A stretch of DNA of 61,207 nucleotides from Chryseobacterium gleum (GCA_945888625.1 CAMDAH010000013.1:1-61207); one strand, 5' to 3'. Shown: positions 16,623 to 27,144, counted from the first letter of the stretch. Program-made: numbers and translations. Notes: generated by a model not told the origin, from the sequence alone.

Positions 16623-17699
16623 CTAAGTTTTAGAAAGTGTATTTACGTTATTTAAATCCCTGAATGCTTGTTCTAAACGAGCAATAAAGGTTAACTCTCC
16701 ATCGCGAAGCCATTTTCTAGGATCGTAATACTTTTTATTAGGTAAATCAGCGCCGTCGGGATTACCAATTTGTTTAAGCAGGTAAGGTAGTTTATTAGCG
16801 ATGTAATCTCTTACTCCCTCTGTGAAAGCAAATTGTAAGTCCGTATCCAAATTCATCTTTATTACACCGTATCCAATTGCTTCTCTAATTTCTTCGACAG
16901 AAGAACCTGATCCACCGTGAAAAACAAAATCAATAGGATTGTATCCAGTAGCAAATTTTTGTTTTACAAAATCTTGGGAATTTTTCAGGATTACAGGGGT
17001 TAATAACACATTTCCCGGTTTATAAACGCCATGAACATTACCAAAAGCTGCAGCAATAGTGAAACGAGGTGAAACCTTCATTAATTCCTCATAAGCGTAG
17101 GCAACCTCATCAGGTTGCGTGTATAATTTTGAGTTATCCACATGACTATTATCGACTCCATCCTCTTCTCCGCCTGTTATACCAAGTTCTACTTCTAAAG
17201 TCATTCCTATTTTAGACATGCGAGAAAGATATGCGCTACAAATAGTCATATTTTCCTCTATGGGCTCTTCAGATAAATCGATCATGTGAGAACTGTACAA
17301 TGGTTTACCATGTTCACGATAAAACTTTTCACCGGCATCGAGTAGGCCATCTAACCAAGGCAAAATATCTTTAGCACAATGGTCCGTGTGTAAAATAACA
17401 GTAGCACCGTAGGCCTCAGCAACTTGATGCACATGCATAGCACCACTAATTCCACCAAGAATCGCCGCCTTTTCATTTACATTTGATAGTCCTTTACCCG
17501 CAAAAAACTGCGATCCACCGTTGGAAAATTGAATTATTACCGGCGAGTTGAGTTTTGCGGCTGCCTCAATTACACCATTTACGGTGGAAGTATTTGTGAC
17601 ATTTATTGCTGGTAAAGCATACGCGAACTTTTTAGCATGATTAAATATCGCCTGAACCTCATCACCAGTAGCAACACCAGTGCGAAAAATATTTTCCAT
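16623..17699 (-). CDS. fba: Class II fructose-bisphosphate aldolase
   Basis: Zinc-dependent cleavage of fructose 1,6-bisphosphate in glycolysis and the reverse in gluconeogenesis. The 358 residues fit the long FbaA-type: 'YALPAINVTNTSTVNGVIEAA', 'VILHTDHCAKDILPWLDGLL' (zinc His and catalytic Asp), 'LEVELGITGGEEDGVDNS', 'AFGNVHGVYKPGNV' and 'FHGGSGSS'. The ATG at 17699 is preferred over a TTG two codons upstream. It lies immediately upstream of accD; a -7 element precedes it at 17718-17725. Confidence 0.96.
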   Translation of the reverse strand: MENIFRTGVATGDEVQAIFNHAKKFAYALPAINVTNTSTVNGVIEAAAKLNSPVIIQFSNGGSQFFAGKGLSNVNEKAAILGGISGAMHVHQVAEAYGATVILHTDHCAKDILPWLDGLLDAGEKFYREHGKPLYSSHMIDLSEEPIEENMTICSAYLSRMSKIGMTLEVELGITGGEEDGVDNSHVDNSKLYTQPDEVAYAYEELMKVSPRFTIAAAFGNVHGVYKPGNVLLTPVILKNSQDFVKQKFATGYNPIDFVFHGGSGSSVEEIREAIGYGVIKMNLDTDLQFAFTEGVRDYIANKLPYLLKQIGNPDGADLPNKKYYDPRKWLRDGELTFIARLEQAFRDLNNVNTLSKT

Positions 17700-17717
17700 A
17701 AACAATGATTATTGAAA

Positions 17718-17725
17718 CAAAGTTA
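17718..17725 (-). promoter_or_regulatory. -7 element (TAACTTTG) for fba-accD
   Basis: On the minus strand TAACTTTG ends 18 bases before the fba ATG. A TTG is present but at a short 15-base spacer. Confidence 0.5.
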
Positions 17726-17848
17726 GAAAAAATATGACCGCAATAAAATAAAGTGAAAGGTATTTCGTTAACACATTTCATCCCTAAAAACGTATATGAT
17801 ACAAAAATACCCTTCACCTGAAAACAAAGCAAAAAAAAAAAATGAAAC

Positions 17849-17972
17849 AGTATCAAACGATACTTTACAATTTTTGCTAAACTTTAGTAAATCGCTTGAA
17901 TCGAAAAAGTTGTTAAAAAAAACTATTCTTATTCACAAGAATTAATGAAACGCCGAAAGGCGTTTTTTTTGT
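17849..17972 (+). ncRNA. Candidate small RNA ending in a strong terminator
   Basis: The 303-base gap 17700-18002 contains three plus-strand hairpins: agtatc/gatact at 17849-17864 with loop AAAC, ATTCTT/AAGAAT at 17925-17942, and a final terminator at 17948-17972. No ORF on the plus strand leads into the terminator; the nearest upstream plus gene ends at 15696. A short untranslated transcript is therefore a fair explanation. No recognisable promoter was found upstream on the plus strand and no Rfam family is recognised. Confidence 0.35.
17948..17972 (+). terminator. Intrinsic terminator before the hexosaminidase gene
   Basis: AAACGCC (17948-17954), loop GAAA, GGCGTTT (17959-17965), continuing into a T-run to about 17970. 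Stem and T-tract are on the plus strand only. It lies 30 bases upstream of the GH20 start and could also act as an attenuator of that gene. Confidence 0.75.
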
Positions 17973-18002
17973 TTTAATTCCGTTCATTTGTAAAAATTAC
18001 TT

Positions 18003-20216
18003 ATGAAAATCCTTGTCGCTCTCTTGTTATTGATGTTTCCTCTGCTATTTGTAGCACAGCAAAACACCATCTTGCCTCACCCGGTTGTTTTCAAGAGTAT
18101 GCCGGGCTCTATTCAACTTGATGGATCGCTATCGCTCGATTTTAGTAGTCTCAGTTCAACACTTCTTCAACAGCTAAAAACAACAAGCGATTACTACCAT
18201 AATTTACCTTTAATCGATGTAAAAGAAAAGCCCTTAATTATTTTTAAAAAAATACAAAATGTTCCGTTAGATAGCTACTCAATTAATATTAACGGACAAA
18301 TAATTCTCACCTATTCTTCGCCGAAATCGTGTTATTATGCCTTTCACTCCCTCATGCAACTCATTCAAAAAAATACGGAGGGATTATTCATTAAGAATGG
18401 ATTTGTGGATGATTATTCGAAGTTTCAGTGGCGCGGAATGCACCTTGATGTCGCAAGACATTTTTTTCAACTAGAGGAAATCAAACAATTCCTTGATGTC
18501 ATGGCCGTATATAAATTCACCACTTTTCATTGGCATCTCACTGATGATCAAGGCTGGCGAATCGAAATTAAAAAATACCCAAAATTAACGGATATAGGTG
18601 CTTGGAGAGACAGTACGGTTGAAAATCATTTTACCACTTCGCCAAGAACCTATAAAGTTGAACGTTACGGTGGATTTTACACCCAAGAACAAATAAAGGA
18701 AATTGTCCAATACGCTGCTCAAAGGAACATTACGGTTGTACCAGAAATTGAAATGCCCGGACATGCCAGAGCGGCGTTGGCAGCCTATCCAAATTACTCA
18801 TGTAAAGGTATACAACAAGAAGTACCCGGCCTTTGGGGTATTTTTGATGATATTTTTTGCTCGAAAGAAGAAAGTATCCTTTTTCTTCAAGATATACTTT
18901 CTGAAATAATTCCCCTATTTCCCTCTAAATACATCCATATTGGGGGAGATGAGGCACCAAAGACAAGATGGAAAAAATGTGATAAATGTCAAGCCATCAT
19001 GAAAGAAAATCACCTGAAAGATGAACATGAATTGCAAAGTTATTTTATTCAACGAATGGATAAATATTTAATGTCGCAAGGAAAAAAATTGATTGGTTGG
19101 GATGAAATTCTTGAAGGCGGGCTCTCACCAAATGCCGCGGTGATGTCTTGGCGAGGTTTTGAAGGTGGAATTGAAGCGGCAAAACTTGGGCACGAAGTCG
19201 TTATGTCGCCGGGATCTCATTGTTATTTTGATCATTACCAGGGCAAAGGAAACGAGGAACCACTTGCCATTGGAGGTTTTACCAATCTGGAAAAAGTATT
19301 TGACTTTAATCCTGTTTCTCCAAAAATGTCGAGGGAAAATGCAAGCTATGTTCTAGGTGGACAAGCCAATTTGTGGACGGAATACATCCCTTCGTTTAAT
19401 CAACTGATGTACATGGCTTTTCCAAGAGCAATCGCTTTAAGTGAGGCGCTGTGGTGTACAGAAAAAACGACGTATGATGCCTTCGAAAAAACACTAATCG
19501 ATTCGCATTTTCCACTTTTAAAAAAGAAAGGAATCAATTTCTCACAAACAATTCTCAAACCTAAAATCACCTTCAAACGTACGCCAAAAGGTGTTGCCCT
19601 AAAAATCGCATCAAACTCAGCAACGGAAGCATTTACACTAAATCAGAATAATGAATTTATTGGGTCTGCCGAATTCAACATTGATCGTGTGAACAAAACA
19701 AATCCTATTAGGTATCAATTTGTTTCAAATGAAACAGGAATAGACAGAACAATTGTTATTCTTAAAAATCCCTGCTTAGGTGTCCCTGTAACCTATGTAA
19801 CTAAACCAAGTGATCGCTATAACAGCGGAGATTTAACCCTTGTGGATGGCCAGTTTGGCGCAAGACCATGGAAAGGTCACGAGTGGATAGGATTTGACAC
19901 CTCCGTTGTAATCATTGAAATAGATTTACTTAAAAAACAAAAAATTGATAGCCTACAAATCTCATTTTTGAATGATGAGAATTCTTGGATTCATTTGCCT
20001 TACGCAATTGAATTTAAAAATTTAAAAACAAACTTAGGCTTTGGCATTGCACAAAGCGAGAATTTCGTGAATGAAAAGCAAGTGCTATTTATCGGGAAAA
20101 AAGTGCAAAAATTTAGAATCACCATCAAAACGTTAGATAAGATACCACTAGGAATGCCAGGCGAAGGAACGCAACCTTGGCTATTTATTGATGAAATTAG
20201 TATCAAAAACAAGTAG
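18003..20216 (+). CDS. Beta-N-acetylhexosaminidase, GH20
   Basis: Releases terminal GlcNAc/GalNAc from glycans such as chitin or glycoprotein oligosaccharides. The 737-residue product has a signal peptide (about 1-19), an N-terminal GH20b domain, and the catalytic barrel (about 140-490) with 'HLDVARHFF', 'FHWHLTDDQGWRIEIKKYP', 'EIEMPGHARAAL' and the catalytic Asp-Glu pair in HIGGDEAPK. The C-terminal 200 residues ('DRYNSGDLTLVDGQFG' and following) resemble an F5/8-type carbohydrate-binding beta domain. It is probably periplasmic or on the cell surface. No PUL-type susC/susD genes adjoin it. Upstream is a terminator hairpin. Confidence 0.95.
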   Translation: MKILVALLLLMFPLLFVAQQNTILPHPVVFKSMPGSIQLDGSLSLDFSSLSSTLLQQLKTTSDYYHNLPLIDVKEKPLIIFKKIQNVPLDSYSININGQIILTYSSPKSCYYAFHSLMQLIQKNTEGLFIKNGFVDDYSKFQWRGMHLDVARHFFQLEEIKQFLDVMAVYKFTTFHWHLTDDQGWRIEIKKYPKLTDIGAWRDSTVENHFTTSPRTYKVERYGGFYTQEQIKEIVQYAAQRNITVVPEIEMPGHARAALAAYPNYSCKGIQQEVPGLWGIFDDIFCSKEESILFLQDILSEIIPLFPSKYIHIGGDEAPKTRWKKCDKCQAIMKENHLKDEHELQSYFIQRMDKYLMSQGKKLIGWDEILEGGLSPNAAVMSWRGFEGGIEAAKLGHEVVMSPGSHCYFDHYQGKGNEEPLAIGGFTNLEKVFDFNPVSPKMSRENASYVLGGQANLWTEYIPSFNQLMYMAFPRAIALSEALWCTEKTTYDAFEKTLIDSHFPLLKKKGINFSQTILKPKITFKRTPKGVALKIASNSATEAFTLNQNNEFIGSAEFNIDRVNKTNPIRYQFVSNETGIDRTIVILKNPCLGVPVTYVTKPSDRYNSGDLTLVDGQFGARPWKGHEWIGFDTSVVIIEIDLLKKQKIDSLQISFLNDENSWIHLPYAIEFKNLKTNLGFGIAQSENFVNEKQVLFIGKKVQKFRITIKTLDKIPLGMPGEGTQPWLFIDEISIKNK

Positions 20217-20258
20217 TTTACAGGATATAAAACCCTTATTTAACTACTTAAGGCCAGA

Positions 20259-22136
20259 CTAAAAAGATCGAATAGCACGCACTTTTTGACCCGTATTACT
20301 TCGAGAAACAGTACTTACGGCCCCGGTTGAAAAATTAGTTATAAAACCTTGAATTGGCAATTGATTATCAGTACAACTGCTGCTCCAATAATTACTTGAA
20401 GAAAAACCACCAAGTGGTGGAGAGGCCAAATGCAGGTTTGAGTACATAAGATTTAATTGATATCGAGAAGGTATGCGCCAATCCGTAAAAACTTGGCCAG
20501 CTAGATTGTGATTAATTGGATTGGAAATCGCATCATCGGCGAGTCCAAAATTAATACCCGCAGATTGATCTTGCAAGGCACAAATAAGGCCATGATCGCC
20601 ACTTGCATTCACATAAAAAACAATACCTCCTCCCCATAATTCACCTATGAAGTGGGGAACTCCCCCGCCAACACCTACCCCATTGCACACATAAGTGGTA
20701 AGTGCCGCATTGATTTCACCGGCATCAAGAATACCGCTGCCGTTGGCATCTAAACCGGTCTCAAATTTGGTTCCTCCAGCTGCACAATTAGCCCCTATGG
20801 GTTCAATCGTTGTTTTTATTAAGGCATTTAGTCCTTGTGAGCCGTTGGCTCCGGCTGGACCAGTAGCACCAATTCCTCCTTTTAATTCAATGGCATGTAT
20901 GACAGGCCCTTTTGTCTCTCCGAACCAAGTTCCTGAAGCTAAATACACCGCTTTTAAGGTATAATTATAGGTGCCTGCAAGAAGAGCCGAATCGATTACG
21001 CTCAATCCATATTGTTGATTTTCATTGGAACCATTGCTTTCTATCCAACAATAATTACCCAATGGAACATTATCTCTGTATAATTGAAGCTTCCCAATTA
21101 CATTACCTCCTAAGACAGTAGCATCACCGTATGCACTTACTAAAACAGGACCTCCAGTTGTGGTTAGCGAAACGGATATAATGTTTTGAAAATTACCCGA
21201 ATTTAAATATATTTCTAGCCCTACATTTTGAGCATAACTCATATTAGTAGGAGCTGGTGCCGGGCCAACTGGTCCCTGAGCACCTGCTGGTCCAGGTAAT
21301 CCAATGGGGCCCGTTGCGCCTGCTGGACCGATTGCGCCTGTTAGTCCGGTTGGGCCAACTGGTCCGGGTAATCCAATGGGGCCCATTGCGCCTGCTGGAC
21401 CTATTGCGCCTGTTAGTCCGGTTGGGCCAACTGGTCCAGGTAATCCAATGGGGCCCGTTGCGCCTGCTGGACCAGTTAATCCTGTTGGGCCAGTTGCTCC
21501 AACAGCTCCGTTAGTTCCCACGGGACCTGTTGCACCTGTAGCACCTGTTAGACCCTGAATTCCTTGTGCGCCCGTTGCACCTGCAGGACCGGTTATATTT
21601 CCAGTTAATAACCAAGTAGTTGGATTGGATTTATAATATACATTTCCGTCTGTCATATTGAGATAAAAATCTCCCAATGTACCTAAAGCGGCAGCGGGTG
21701 CGGTATTGCCGTAGCGCCATTGATTTAATTGATTTCCTGCATTTTTTGCATACAAAGCATACGGAACGCTCATTAATTGTTGCGAACCGTAATCTAAATA
21801 GTTGGTGCCATTGGTAAAACTTACGCCTAAACTTACAAAATAAGGACCTGTCGCCCAGTTTATGGTAGAAAAGTTTCCGCCTAGCAAGGTACCTTGTCCA
21901 ATGACTAAATTTACCACTCCTTGTGCAGAGGTGGTCACACTGTGTCTTTCTTGAAAAACGATGGTTCCCGAGGCAGAAGTTTGTTTCACCTGAATCCGAA
22001 TTGCGATCGTAGAATTGGCCACCAAGGTTCCCGATAAATTGCGAATTACCGCCTGGTAATTAATTCCATCAGGTGCTTGAGCGTAAGAACTTGCTGCAAG
22101 AAACAAAACAACGATAAGTGTAAAGATATTTTTCAT
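20259..22136 (-). CDS. Collagen-like surface protein with Lcl/DUF1566-like C-terminus
   Basis: A 625-residue secreted protein. Order: signal peptide (about 1-19, ending SYAQ), a Bacteroidota N-terminal domain starting '[13 protein letters not shown]', a first Gly-X-Y tract (about 181-293, interrupted nowhere long), a beta domain (about 295-415), a short second G-X-Y patch, a '[18 protein letters not shown]' segment, and a C-terminal domain with '[16 protein letters not shown]' and 'NYWSSSC' as in Lcl/DUF1566 proteins. The collagen part probably forms a trimeric stalk; adhesion is inferred. Its triplets are rich in Pro at X and in Thr/Ala at Y. The repeat DNA is GC-rich and built from a 72-bp unit. 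Monocistronic. Confidence 0.88.
   Translation of the reverse strand: MKNIFTLIVVLFLAASSYAQAPDGINYQAVIRNLSGTLVANSTIAIRIQVKQTSASGTIVFQERHSVTTSAQGVVNLVIGQGTLLGGNFSTINWATGPYFVSLGVSFTNGTNYLDYGSQQLMSVPYALYAKNAGNQLNQWRYGNTAPAAALGTLGDFYLNMTDGNVYYKSNPTTWLLTGNITGPAGATGAQGIQGLTGATGATGPVGTNGAVGATGPTGLTGPAGATGPIGLPGPVGPTGLTGAIGPAGAMGPIGLPGPVGPTGLTGAIGPAGATGPIGLPGPAGAQGPVGPAPAPTNMSYAQNVGLEIYLNSGNFQNIISVSLTTTGGPVLVSAYGDATVLGGNVIGKLQLYRDNVPLGNYCWIESNGSNENQQYGLSVIDSALLAGTYNYTLKAVYLASGTWFGETKGPVIHAIELKGGIGATGPAGANGSQGLNALIKTTIEPIGANCAAGGTKFETGLDANGSGILDAGEINAALTTYVCNGVGVGGGVPHFIGELWGGGIVFYVNASGDHGLICALQDQSAGINFGLADDAISNPINHNLAGQVFTDWRIPSRYQLNLMYSNLHLASPPLGGFSSSNYWSSSCTDNQLPIQGFITNFSTGAVSTVSRSNTGQKVRAIRSF
21295..21475 (-). 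repeat. 72-bp tandem repeat encoding 24-residue collagen units
   Basis: Near-identical units start at 21295, 21367 and 21439 (72 bases apart; the third is partial). Each encodes 24 residues of Gly-X-Y, containing [16 protein letters not shown]. Units differ by single bases, so copy number change by recombination or slippage is plausible. Confidence 0.85.
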
Positions 22137-22211
22137 GGTTTTGAATTTATTATTTTAATAGATTACTAAACTAATTAATTTCTTAAAATAAAGAAGAAAA
22201 TCAACAATTTA

Positions 22212-22242
22212 TTGTTTTTTGGTTCATAGTAACATATTTTTG
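22212..22242 (+). promoter_or_regulatory. Promoter of the Tat-exported PLP enzyme
   Basis: TTG (22212-22214), a 20-base spacer and TATTTTTG (22235-22242), 27 bases before the ATG at 22270. The divergent collagen gene starts at 22136; no clear promoter for it was seen in 22137-22211. Confidence 0.6.
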
Positions 22243-22269
22243 AGTAGTTTAATTTTCTAAAAAATAATT

Positions 22270-23568
22270 ATGTCAACTCGTAGAAAATTTATTCAACAAT
22301 CAGCAGCTCTTGCAGGTGGATTTATCACTGCTGCCACCCTAGATCCTTGGGCTCATGCAGCTGAAAACATCCCATCATTGGATTATTCAAAACTACCTTT
22401 ACTCAACGATGATGATTTTTGGGCATGGGTACGCTCCTGTTTTACAACTTCTTCCAATATCATCAACCTGAACAATGGTGGCGTAAGCCCACAACCAAAA
22501 CAAGTTCAAGATGTCCATATTAAGTATTACCAATGGTGCAACGAAGCGCCAACCTATTATATGTGGAGAAGCTTAGATGAAGGACGAGAACCATTACGAA
22601 GGAAATTAGCACATTTCAGTGGTGTGGACCCAGAAGAAATAAGCATCAATAGAAATGCCACCGAGGCGCTTAACACCATCATTTTTGGGCTAGACTTGAA
22701 AGAAGGTGATGAAGTAGTGGTGAACAAATACGATTATCCCAACATGCGAAATGCATGGAAACAAAGAGAAAAAAGAGATAAGATTAAACTTAGCTGGGTA
22801 GAATTGAACATGCCGACAACCGACGATGATTACATCTATAAAATTTATGCGGATGCAATAAACTCAAAGACAAAAATCGTCTATTTGACGCACCTCATCA
22901 ACTGGACAGGTCAGCTAATTCCAGTGGCGGTAATGAAACGAATTGCTGATTTAGCCCATAAAGTTGGGGCAGAAGTAATAGTGGATGGCGCTCATAGCTT
23001 TGCACATACTGACTATAAAATAGGCGACTTAGGCTGTGATTATTATGGAACGAGTCTGCATAAATGGATATGCGCGCCTTTTGGAAACGGCATGATGTAC
23101 ATTAAAAAAGATAAAATAAAAAATGTTTGGGCGCTTCTTTCAAATGATATTCCGGATGGTGACAATATTCGCAAATTCGAGTCGCTTGGCACAAGGTCAT
23201 TTGCTTCCGAAATGGCAATTGGATCGGCTATTGATTTTCATAATGCCATTGGCTCTGAACGAAAAGAGAATAGATTGTTCAAATTAAAAAAATATTGGAC
23301 AGATCAAGTAAAAGGCCTACCCAAAGTAACATTTTATTCGCCCTTGGAAAAAAACTATTCTTGCGCTATTGCTAATTTCGGAATCGAAGGCATGAAAGGA
23401 TCAGAAATTGAAGCGCTCTTAATGAAATATAGAAAAGTGCATACTGTTGCTATTGAATACGAAAAAATAAATGGCGTGCGCGTTACACCGAATGTCTATA
23501 CTTCTTTTTATGATTTAGATCAATTGGTTGAAGGTATTAAAGAAATTATAGCCAATAAAAAACCTTGA
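22270..23568 (+). CDS. Tat-exported class V aminotransferase fold PLP enzyme
   Basis: A 432-residue fold-type I PLP enzyme related to isopenicillin N epimerase and cysteine-desulfurase-like proteins. It starts with a twin-arginine signal (STRRKFIQQSAALAGGF, about 2-30). Motifs: 'NLNNGGVSPQPKQVQ', 'INRNATEALNTIIFG', 'VIVDGAHSFAHTDYKI', and the PLP lysine in 'YYGTSLHKWICAPFG'. Export by Tat fits folding with bound PLP in the cytoplasm. Substrate unknown; adjacent genes give no clue. It ends 75 bases before the menB start and has its own promoter. Confidence 0.9.
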   Translation: MSTRRKFIQQSAALAGGFITAATLDPWAHAAENIPSLDYSKLPLLNDDDFWAWVRSCFTTSSNIINLNNGGVSPQPKQVQDVHIKYYQWCNEAPTYYMWRSLDEGREPLRRKLAHFSGVDPEEISINRNATEALNTIIFGLDLKEGDEVVVNKYDYPNMRNAWKQREKRDKIKLSWVELNMPTTDDDYIYKIYADAINSKTKIVYLTHLINWTGQLIPVAVMKRIADLAHKVGAEVIVDGAHSFAHTDYKIGDLGCDYYGTSLHKWICAPFGNGMMYIKKDKIKNVWALLSNDIPDGDNIRKFESLGTRSFASEMAIGSAIDFHNAIGSERKENRLFKLKKYWTDQVKGLPKVTFYSPLEKNYSCAIANFGIEGMKGSEIEALLMKYRKVHTVAIEYEKINGVRVTPNVYTSFYDLDQLVEGIKEIIANKKP

Positions 23569-23620
23569 TAATAAAATTGCTTCTTCTACTATTTCATTAT
23601 TAGACTAGTTGCTTTCTTAT

Positions 23621-23628
23621 TACCTTTG
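23621..23628 (+). promoter_or_regulatory. -7 element (TACCTTTG) for the menB operon
   Basis: TACCTTTG lies 15 bases before the menB ATG at 23644. No TTG at the -33 distance. Confidence 0.5.
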
Positions 23629-23643
23629 CGTAAATTTTAGTCT

Positions 23644-24459
23644 ATGCGAAATTGGGTCTCCATAAAAACTTTTACAGATATTAAATTTGAGTTTTTTGAA
23701 GGTATTGCAAAAATAACCATCAACCGTCCGCAAGTTTACAATGCATTCCGACCGGAAACAAATATGGAAATGTTAGAAGCCATGCATATTTGTAGAGAAA
23801 GAAACGATATTAATGTGGTCGTACTCACAGGCGCTGGAGACAAAGCATTCTGTTCTGGCGGTGATCAAAACGTAAAAGGAATTGGTGGATACATTTCAGA
23901 AAATGGGGTTCCACGGCTTAATGTCCTCGATCTACATAAAGCAATTCGCTCCCTACCTAAACCAGTAATTGCCATGGTAAATGGTTACGCAATTGGTGGT
24001 GGACATGTACTACACGTGGTTTGTGACTTAACAATTGCTTCCGATAATGCTAAATTCGGTCAAACTGGTCCTAAAGTGGGCAGTTTTGATGGCGGATTCG
24101 GTTCGTCTTTCCTTGCCCGACATGTGGGACAGAAAAAAGCACGAGAAATTTGGTTTCTATGCAATCAATATACGGCTGATGAAGCAGAAAAAATGGGCAT
24201 GGTCAATAAAGTCGTTCCCTTTGAACAATTAGAAAATACGGTTGTTGATTGGTGTAATATCATTATGAAAAGAAGTCCATTAGCATTACGAATGATTAAA
24301 AGATCCATGAATGCCGAATTGGATGGACAACATGGTTTAATGGAATTAGCAGGTGATGCCACTCTACTCTATTACCTTACCCAAGAGGCGCAAGAAGGAA
24401 AAAATGCCTTTCTAGAAAAAAGAGATCCTGATTTTCAACAATTTCCCAAATTTCCCTAA
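23644..24459 (+). CDS. menB: 1,4-dihydroxy-2-naphthoyl-CoA synthase
   Basis: Crotonase-family enzyme that closes the second ring in menaquinone synthesis (from o-succinylbenzoyl-CoA). The 271 residues show '[20 protein letters not shown]', '[15 protein letters not shown]', '[20 protein letters not shown]', '[20 protein letters not shown]', '[18 protein letters not shown]' and the C-terminal '[21 protein letters not shown]', all diagnostic of MenB rather than generic enoyl-CoA hydratases. Menaquinone is the usual respiratory quinone of Bacteroidota. The first gene of a likely operon menB-pepD-ribBA-lolD; pepD starts 2 bases after its stop. No other men gene is here. Confidence 0.95.
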   Translation: MRNWVSIKTFTDIKFEFFEGIAKITINRPQVYNAFRPETNMEMLEAMHICRERNDINVVVLTGAGDKAFCSGGDQNVKGIGGYISENGVPRLNVLDLHKAIRSLPKPVIAMVNGYAIGGGHVLHVVCDLTIASDNAKFGQTGPKVGSFDGGFGSSFLARHVGQKKAREIWFLCNQYTADEAEKMGMVNKVVPFEQLENTVVDWCNIIMKRSPLALRMIKRSMNAELDGQHGLMELAGDATLLYYLTQEAQEGKNAFLEKRDPDFQQFPKFP

Positions 24460-24461
24460 AT

Positions 24462-25922
24462 ATGAATAAATTAATTAACATTGAACCAAGAGCACTTTGG
24501 AAATACTTCGAATTGCTAAATGCAGTGCCTAGACCATCAAAAAAAGAAGAACGGGTAAGACAGTTCATGGTGGATTTCGGAAATAAGCACGGACTAGAAA
24601 CAATAGTGGATGCAATCGGAAATGTTATCATAAAAAAACCCGCCAGTTCGGGCATGGAAAAAGCAAAGACCGTTATTCTGCAATCCCATTTAGATATGGT
24701 GCATCAAAAAAATAACGCTACTGTTTTTGATTTCGATACACAAGGAATTGATATGTTTATCGATGGCGACTGGGTTCGAGCTCACGGTACCACCTTGGGT
24801 TCCGATAACGGTATTGGGGTTGCTGCAATTATGGCGGTATTAGCTTCAGATAATATCATTCATCCCGCATTGGAAGCATTGTTTACAATCGATGAAGAAA
24901 CAGGGATGACAGGTGCTAAACAAATGGACGGTAGTTTATTTTCCGGAGAAATTTTATTAAATCTTGACACAGAGGATGATGACGAATTATCCGTGGGTTG
25001 CGCAGGCGGAATTGATACGAATACAAGTTTTTCATACAACGAAACTGCTATTTCTCCCGATTCAACAGGAATAGAAATTACTATAAATGGTTTGCTTGGT
25101 GGTCATTCCGGCATGGACATCGATAGAGGTCGAGGAAACGCAAATAAACTAATGGCGAGGTTACTTTGGAAATTAGCAAATAAAATGTCAGTTCAATTGG
25201 TTTCATTCGAAGGTGGAAGCCTAAGAAATGCGATTCCGAGAGAGGCAACTGCAATACTAGCAGTTTCAAGTCAAAAAGTTGAAGAAGCGATTGAATTACT
25301 AGAAAAAGAAGCCGTTATTTTAAAAGAGGAACACCAAACAATAGAAACGTTTTTCAAAGTTACCATCAACACAACATCAATTGATGGAAAAGCAATGGAG
25401 AACGGAGACTTCACCAAAGTGATAAATTGCCTTTGCGCCATACAAAATGGTGTTTTTCGTATGAGTCCTGACATCATTGGATTAGTGGAAGCATCGTCTA
25501 GTCTAGCAAAGGTAACTGTTAAAGAAGGATTGTTTACTTCGCAATCATTACAACGGAGCAGTGTTGAAAGTACAAAAGACGAGGTGGCGATGAGTATTCG
25601 ATCAACATTTGAGTTGATAGGTGCAACGGTAACACAAGGTGGGGAATATCCCGGTTGGAAGCCAAATACCAACTCCGATATACTTAAATTGATGCGCGAA
25701 ATATACCTTGAATTATTCCATGAAGAACCCAAGGTTAAAGCGTGCCACGCAGGCTTAGAATGCGGTATACTAGGATTACATTTACCAAACGTAGATATGA
25801 TTTCTTTCGGACCAAATATTCGTGCTGCACACTCTCCAGACGAAAAAGTACAAATATCTTCTGTACAAAAGTTTTGGGGTTTCTACCTAAAAACGTTGGA
25901 ACAAACTCCCCTCAAATCGTAA
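24462..25922 (+). CDS. pepD: Xaa-His dipeptidase (aminoacyl-histidine dipeptidase), M20
   Basis: Di-zinc M20 metallopeptidase, 486 residues, cleaving dipeptides such as carnosine. Metal and catalytic motifs: '[14 protein letters not shown]' (His, Asp), '[17 protein letters not shown]' (bridging Asp), '[14 protein letters not shown]' (catalytic and ligand Glu), '[18 protein letters not shown]' (Asp), and a terminal His in '[14 protein letters not shown]'. The central lid domain (about 200-390) contains '[19 protein letters not shown]'. Cytoplasmic; fits peptide catabolism. Lies 2 bases after menB and 1 base before ribBA. Confidence 0.94.
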   Translation: MNKLINIEPRALWKYFELLNAVPRPSKKEERVRQFMVDFGNKHGLETIVDAIGNVIIKKPASSGMEKAKTVILQSHLDMVHQKNNATVFDFDTQGIDMFIDGDWVRAHGTTLGSDNGIGVAAIMAVLASDNIIHPALEALFTIDEETGMTGAKQMDGSLFSGEILLNLDTEDDDELSVGCAGGIDTNTSFSYNETAISPDSTGIEITINGLLGGHSGMDIDRGRGNANKLMARLLWKLANKMSVQLVSFEGGSLRNAIPREATAILAVSSQKVEEAIELLEKEAVILKEEHQTIETFFKVTINTTSIDGKAMENGDFTKVINCLCAIQNGVFRMSPDIIGLVEASSSLAKVTVKEGLFTSQSLQRSSVESTKDEVAMSIRSTFELIGATVTQGGEYPGWKPNTNSDILKLMREIYLELFHEEPKVKACHAGLECGILGLHLPNVDMISFGPNIRAAHSPDEKVQISSVQKFWGFYLKTLEQTPLKS

Positions 25923-25923
25923 A

Positions 25924-27144
25924 ATGGACATAAAGCTCAACAGCATCGAAGAGGCGATAACGGCCATACAAAATGGCGAAGTGATCATTGTAGTTGACGA
26001 CGAAGATCGTGAAAATGAGGGTGACTTTTTAACGGCAGCAAGAAACGCAACACCTGAGTTAATCAACTTCATGGCAACTCACGGACGTGGTTTAATCTGC
26101 GCACCAATTAGCGAAGAACGATGTACCAAACTTGGCCTTGAGATGATGGTTAACAATAACTCCGCAGCTTATGAGACACCTTTCACAGTAAGCATTGACC
26201 TAATTGGGCATGGATGTACAACTGGTATTTCGGCAAGCGACCGTTCCAAAACCATACTCGCCATGATAGATCCGAAAACACGGCCAGAAGAATTAGGCAA
26301 GCCAGGACATATATTTCCGTTAAGAGCAAGAAATGGTGGCGTTTTAAGAAGAGCCGGGCATACCGAAGCTGCAGTTGATTTAGCCCGATTAGCAGGGTTT
26401 GAAGAGGCAGGCGTTATCGTTGAAATACTGAACGAAGACGGCAGTATGGCGCGCTTACCTGAATTAATTGAAATTAGCAAGAGATTTAACCTTAAACTAA
26501 TTTCAATTGAAGAATTGATTAAATACCGAATAGCACACGAATCGCTAGTTGAAAAAGTAGTTAATGTTCACTTACCAACTGAGTGGGGAGACTTTCAGTT
26601 ACATGCCTTTAAAGATAAAAGTAATGTCATGGACCATCTTGCATTGGTAAAAGGAACTTGGGAAAAAGATGAAGCCATTTTGGTTAGGGTTCACTCCTCG
26701 TGTTTAACAGGAGACATATTTGGTTCCTGTCGCTGCGACTGTGGTCCTCAATTGCACAGCGCCATGAAGCAGATTGAAAAAGAAGGAAAAGGCGTGATTG
26801 TTTACATGAATCAAGAAGGAAGAGGAATTGGCCTAGTAAACAAACTTAAAGCCTATAAATTGCAGGAACAAGGTTTGGATACAATAGACGCAAATATTCA
26901 ACTTGGATTTCAAGCAGATGAACGCGATTATGGTATTGGCGCTCAAATTTTAAGAGAATTAGGCGTAAATAACATGCGTTTAATGTCGAATAACCCTAAA
27001 AAGCGCACGGGACTTATTGGATATGGCTTAGAAATCATAGAGAATGTTTCCCTTGAAATTCCTAGTAATGTTCATAATAAACAGTATTTAGAAACTAAAC
27101 GCGATAAAATGGGTCACCAACTAAACATCGATAAAGAGTGCTAA
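25924..27144 (+). CDS. ribBA: Bifunctional DHBP synthase / GTP cyclohydrolase II
   Basis: Supplies both starting intermediates of riboflavin synthesis. The N-terminal RibB half (1-200) has '[15 protein letters not shown]', '[12 protein letters not shown]' and '[15 protein letters not shown]'. The C-terminal RibA half (about 205-400) has the zinc site '[18 protein letters not shown]', '[15 protein letters not shown]' and '[12 protein letters not shown]'. Both active sites look intact, and 406 residues is the usual fusion size. It starts 1 base after pepD and overlaps the lolD start by 7 bases. No FMN riboswitch precedes it, so it is presumably driven by the menB promoter. Confidence 0.96.
   Translation: MDIKLNSIEEAITAIQNGEVIIVVDDEDRENEGDFLTAARNATPELINFMATHGRGLICAPISEERCTKLGLEMMVNNNSAAYETPFTVSIDLIGHGCTTGISASDRSKTILAMIDPKTRPEELGKPGHIFPLRARNGGVLRRAGHTEAAVDLARLAGFEEAGVIVEILNEDGSMARLPELIEISKRFNLKLISIEELIKYRIAHESLVEKVVNVHLPTEWGDFQLHAFKDKSNVMDHLALVKGTWEKDEAILVRVHSSCLTGDIFGSCRCDCGPQLHSAMKQIEKEGKGVIVYMNQEGRGIGLVNKLKAYKLQEQGLDTIDANIQLGFQADERDYGIGAQILRELGVNNMRLMSNNPKKRTGLIGYGLEIIENVSLEIPSNVHNKQYLETKRDKMGHQLNIDKEC

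Noticed and set aside
21257..21558. Two plus-strand open frames across the collagen repeat
   Set aside because: They are reverse-strand readings of the Gly-X-Y repeat; low-complexity GC-rich repeats keep several frames open, and no start signal or family is present.
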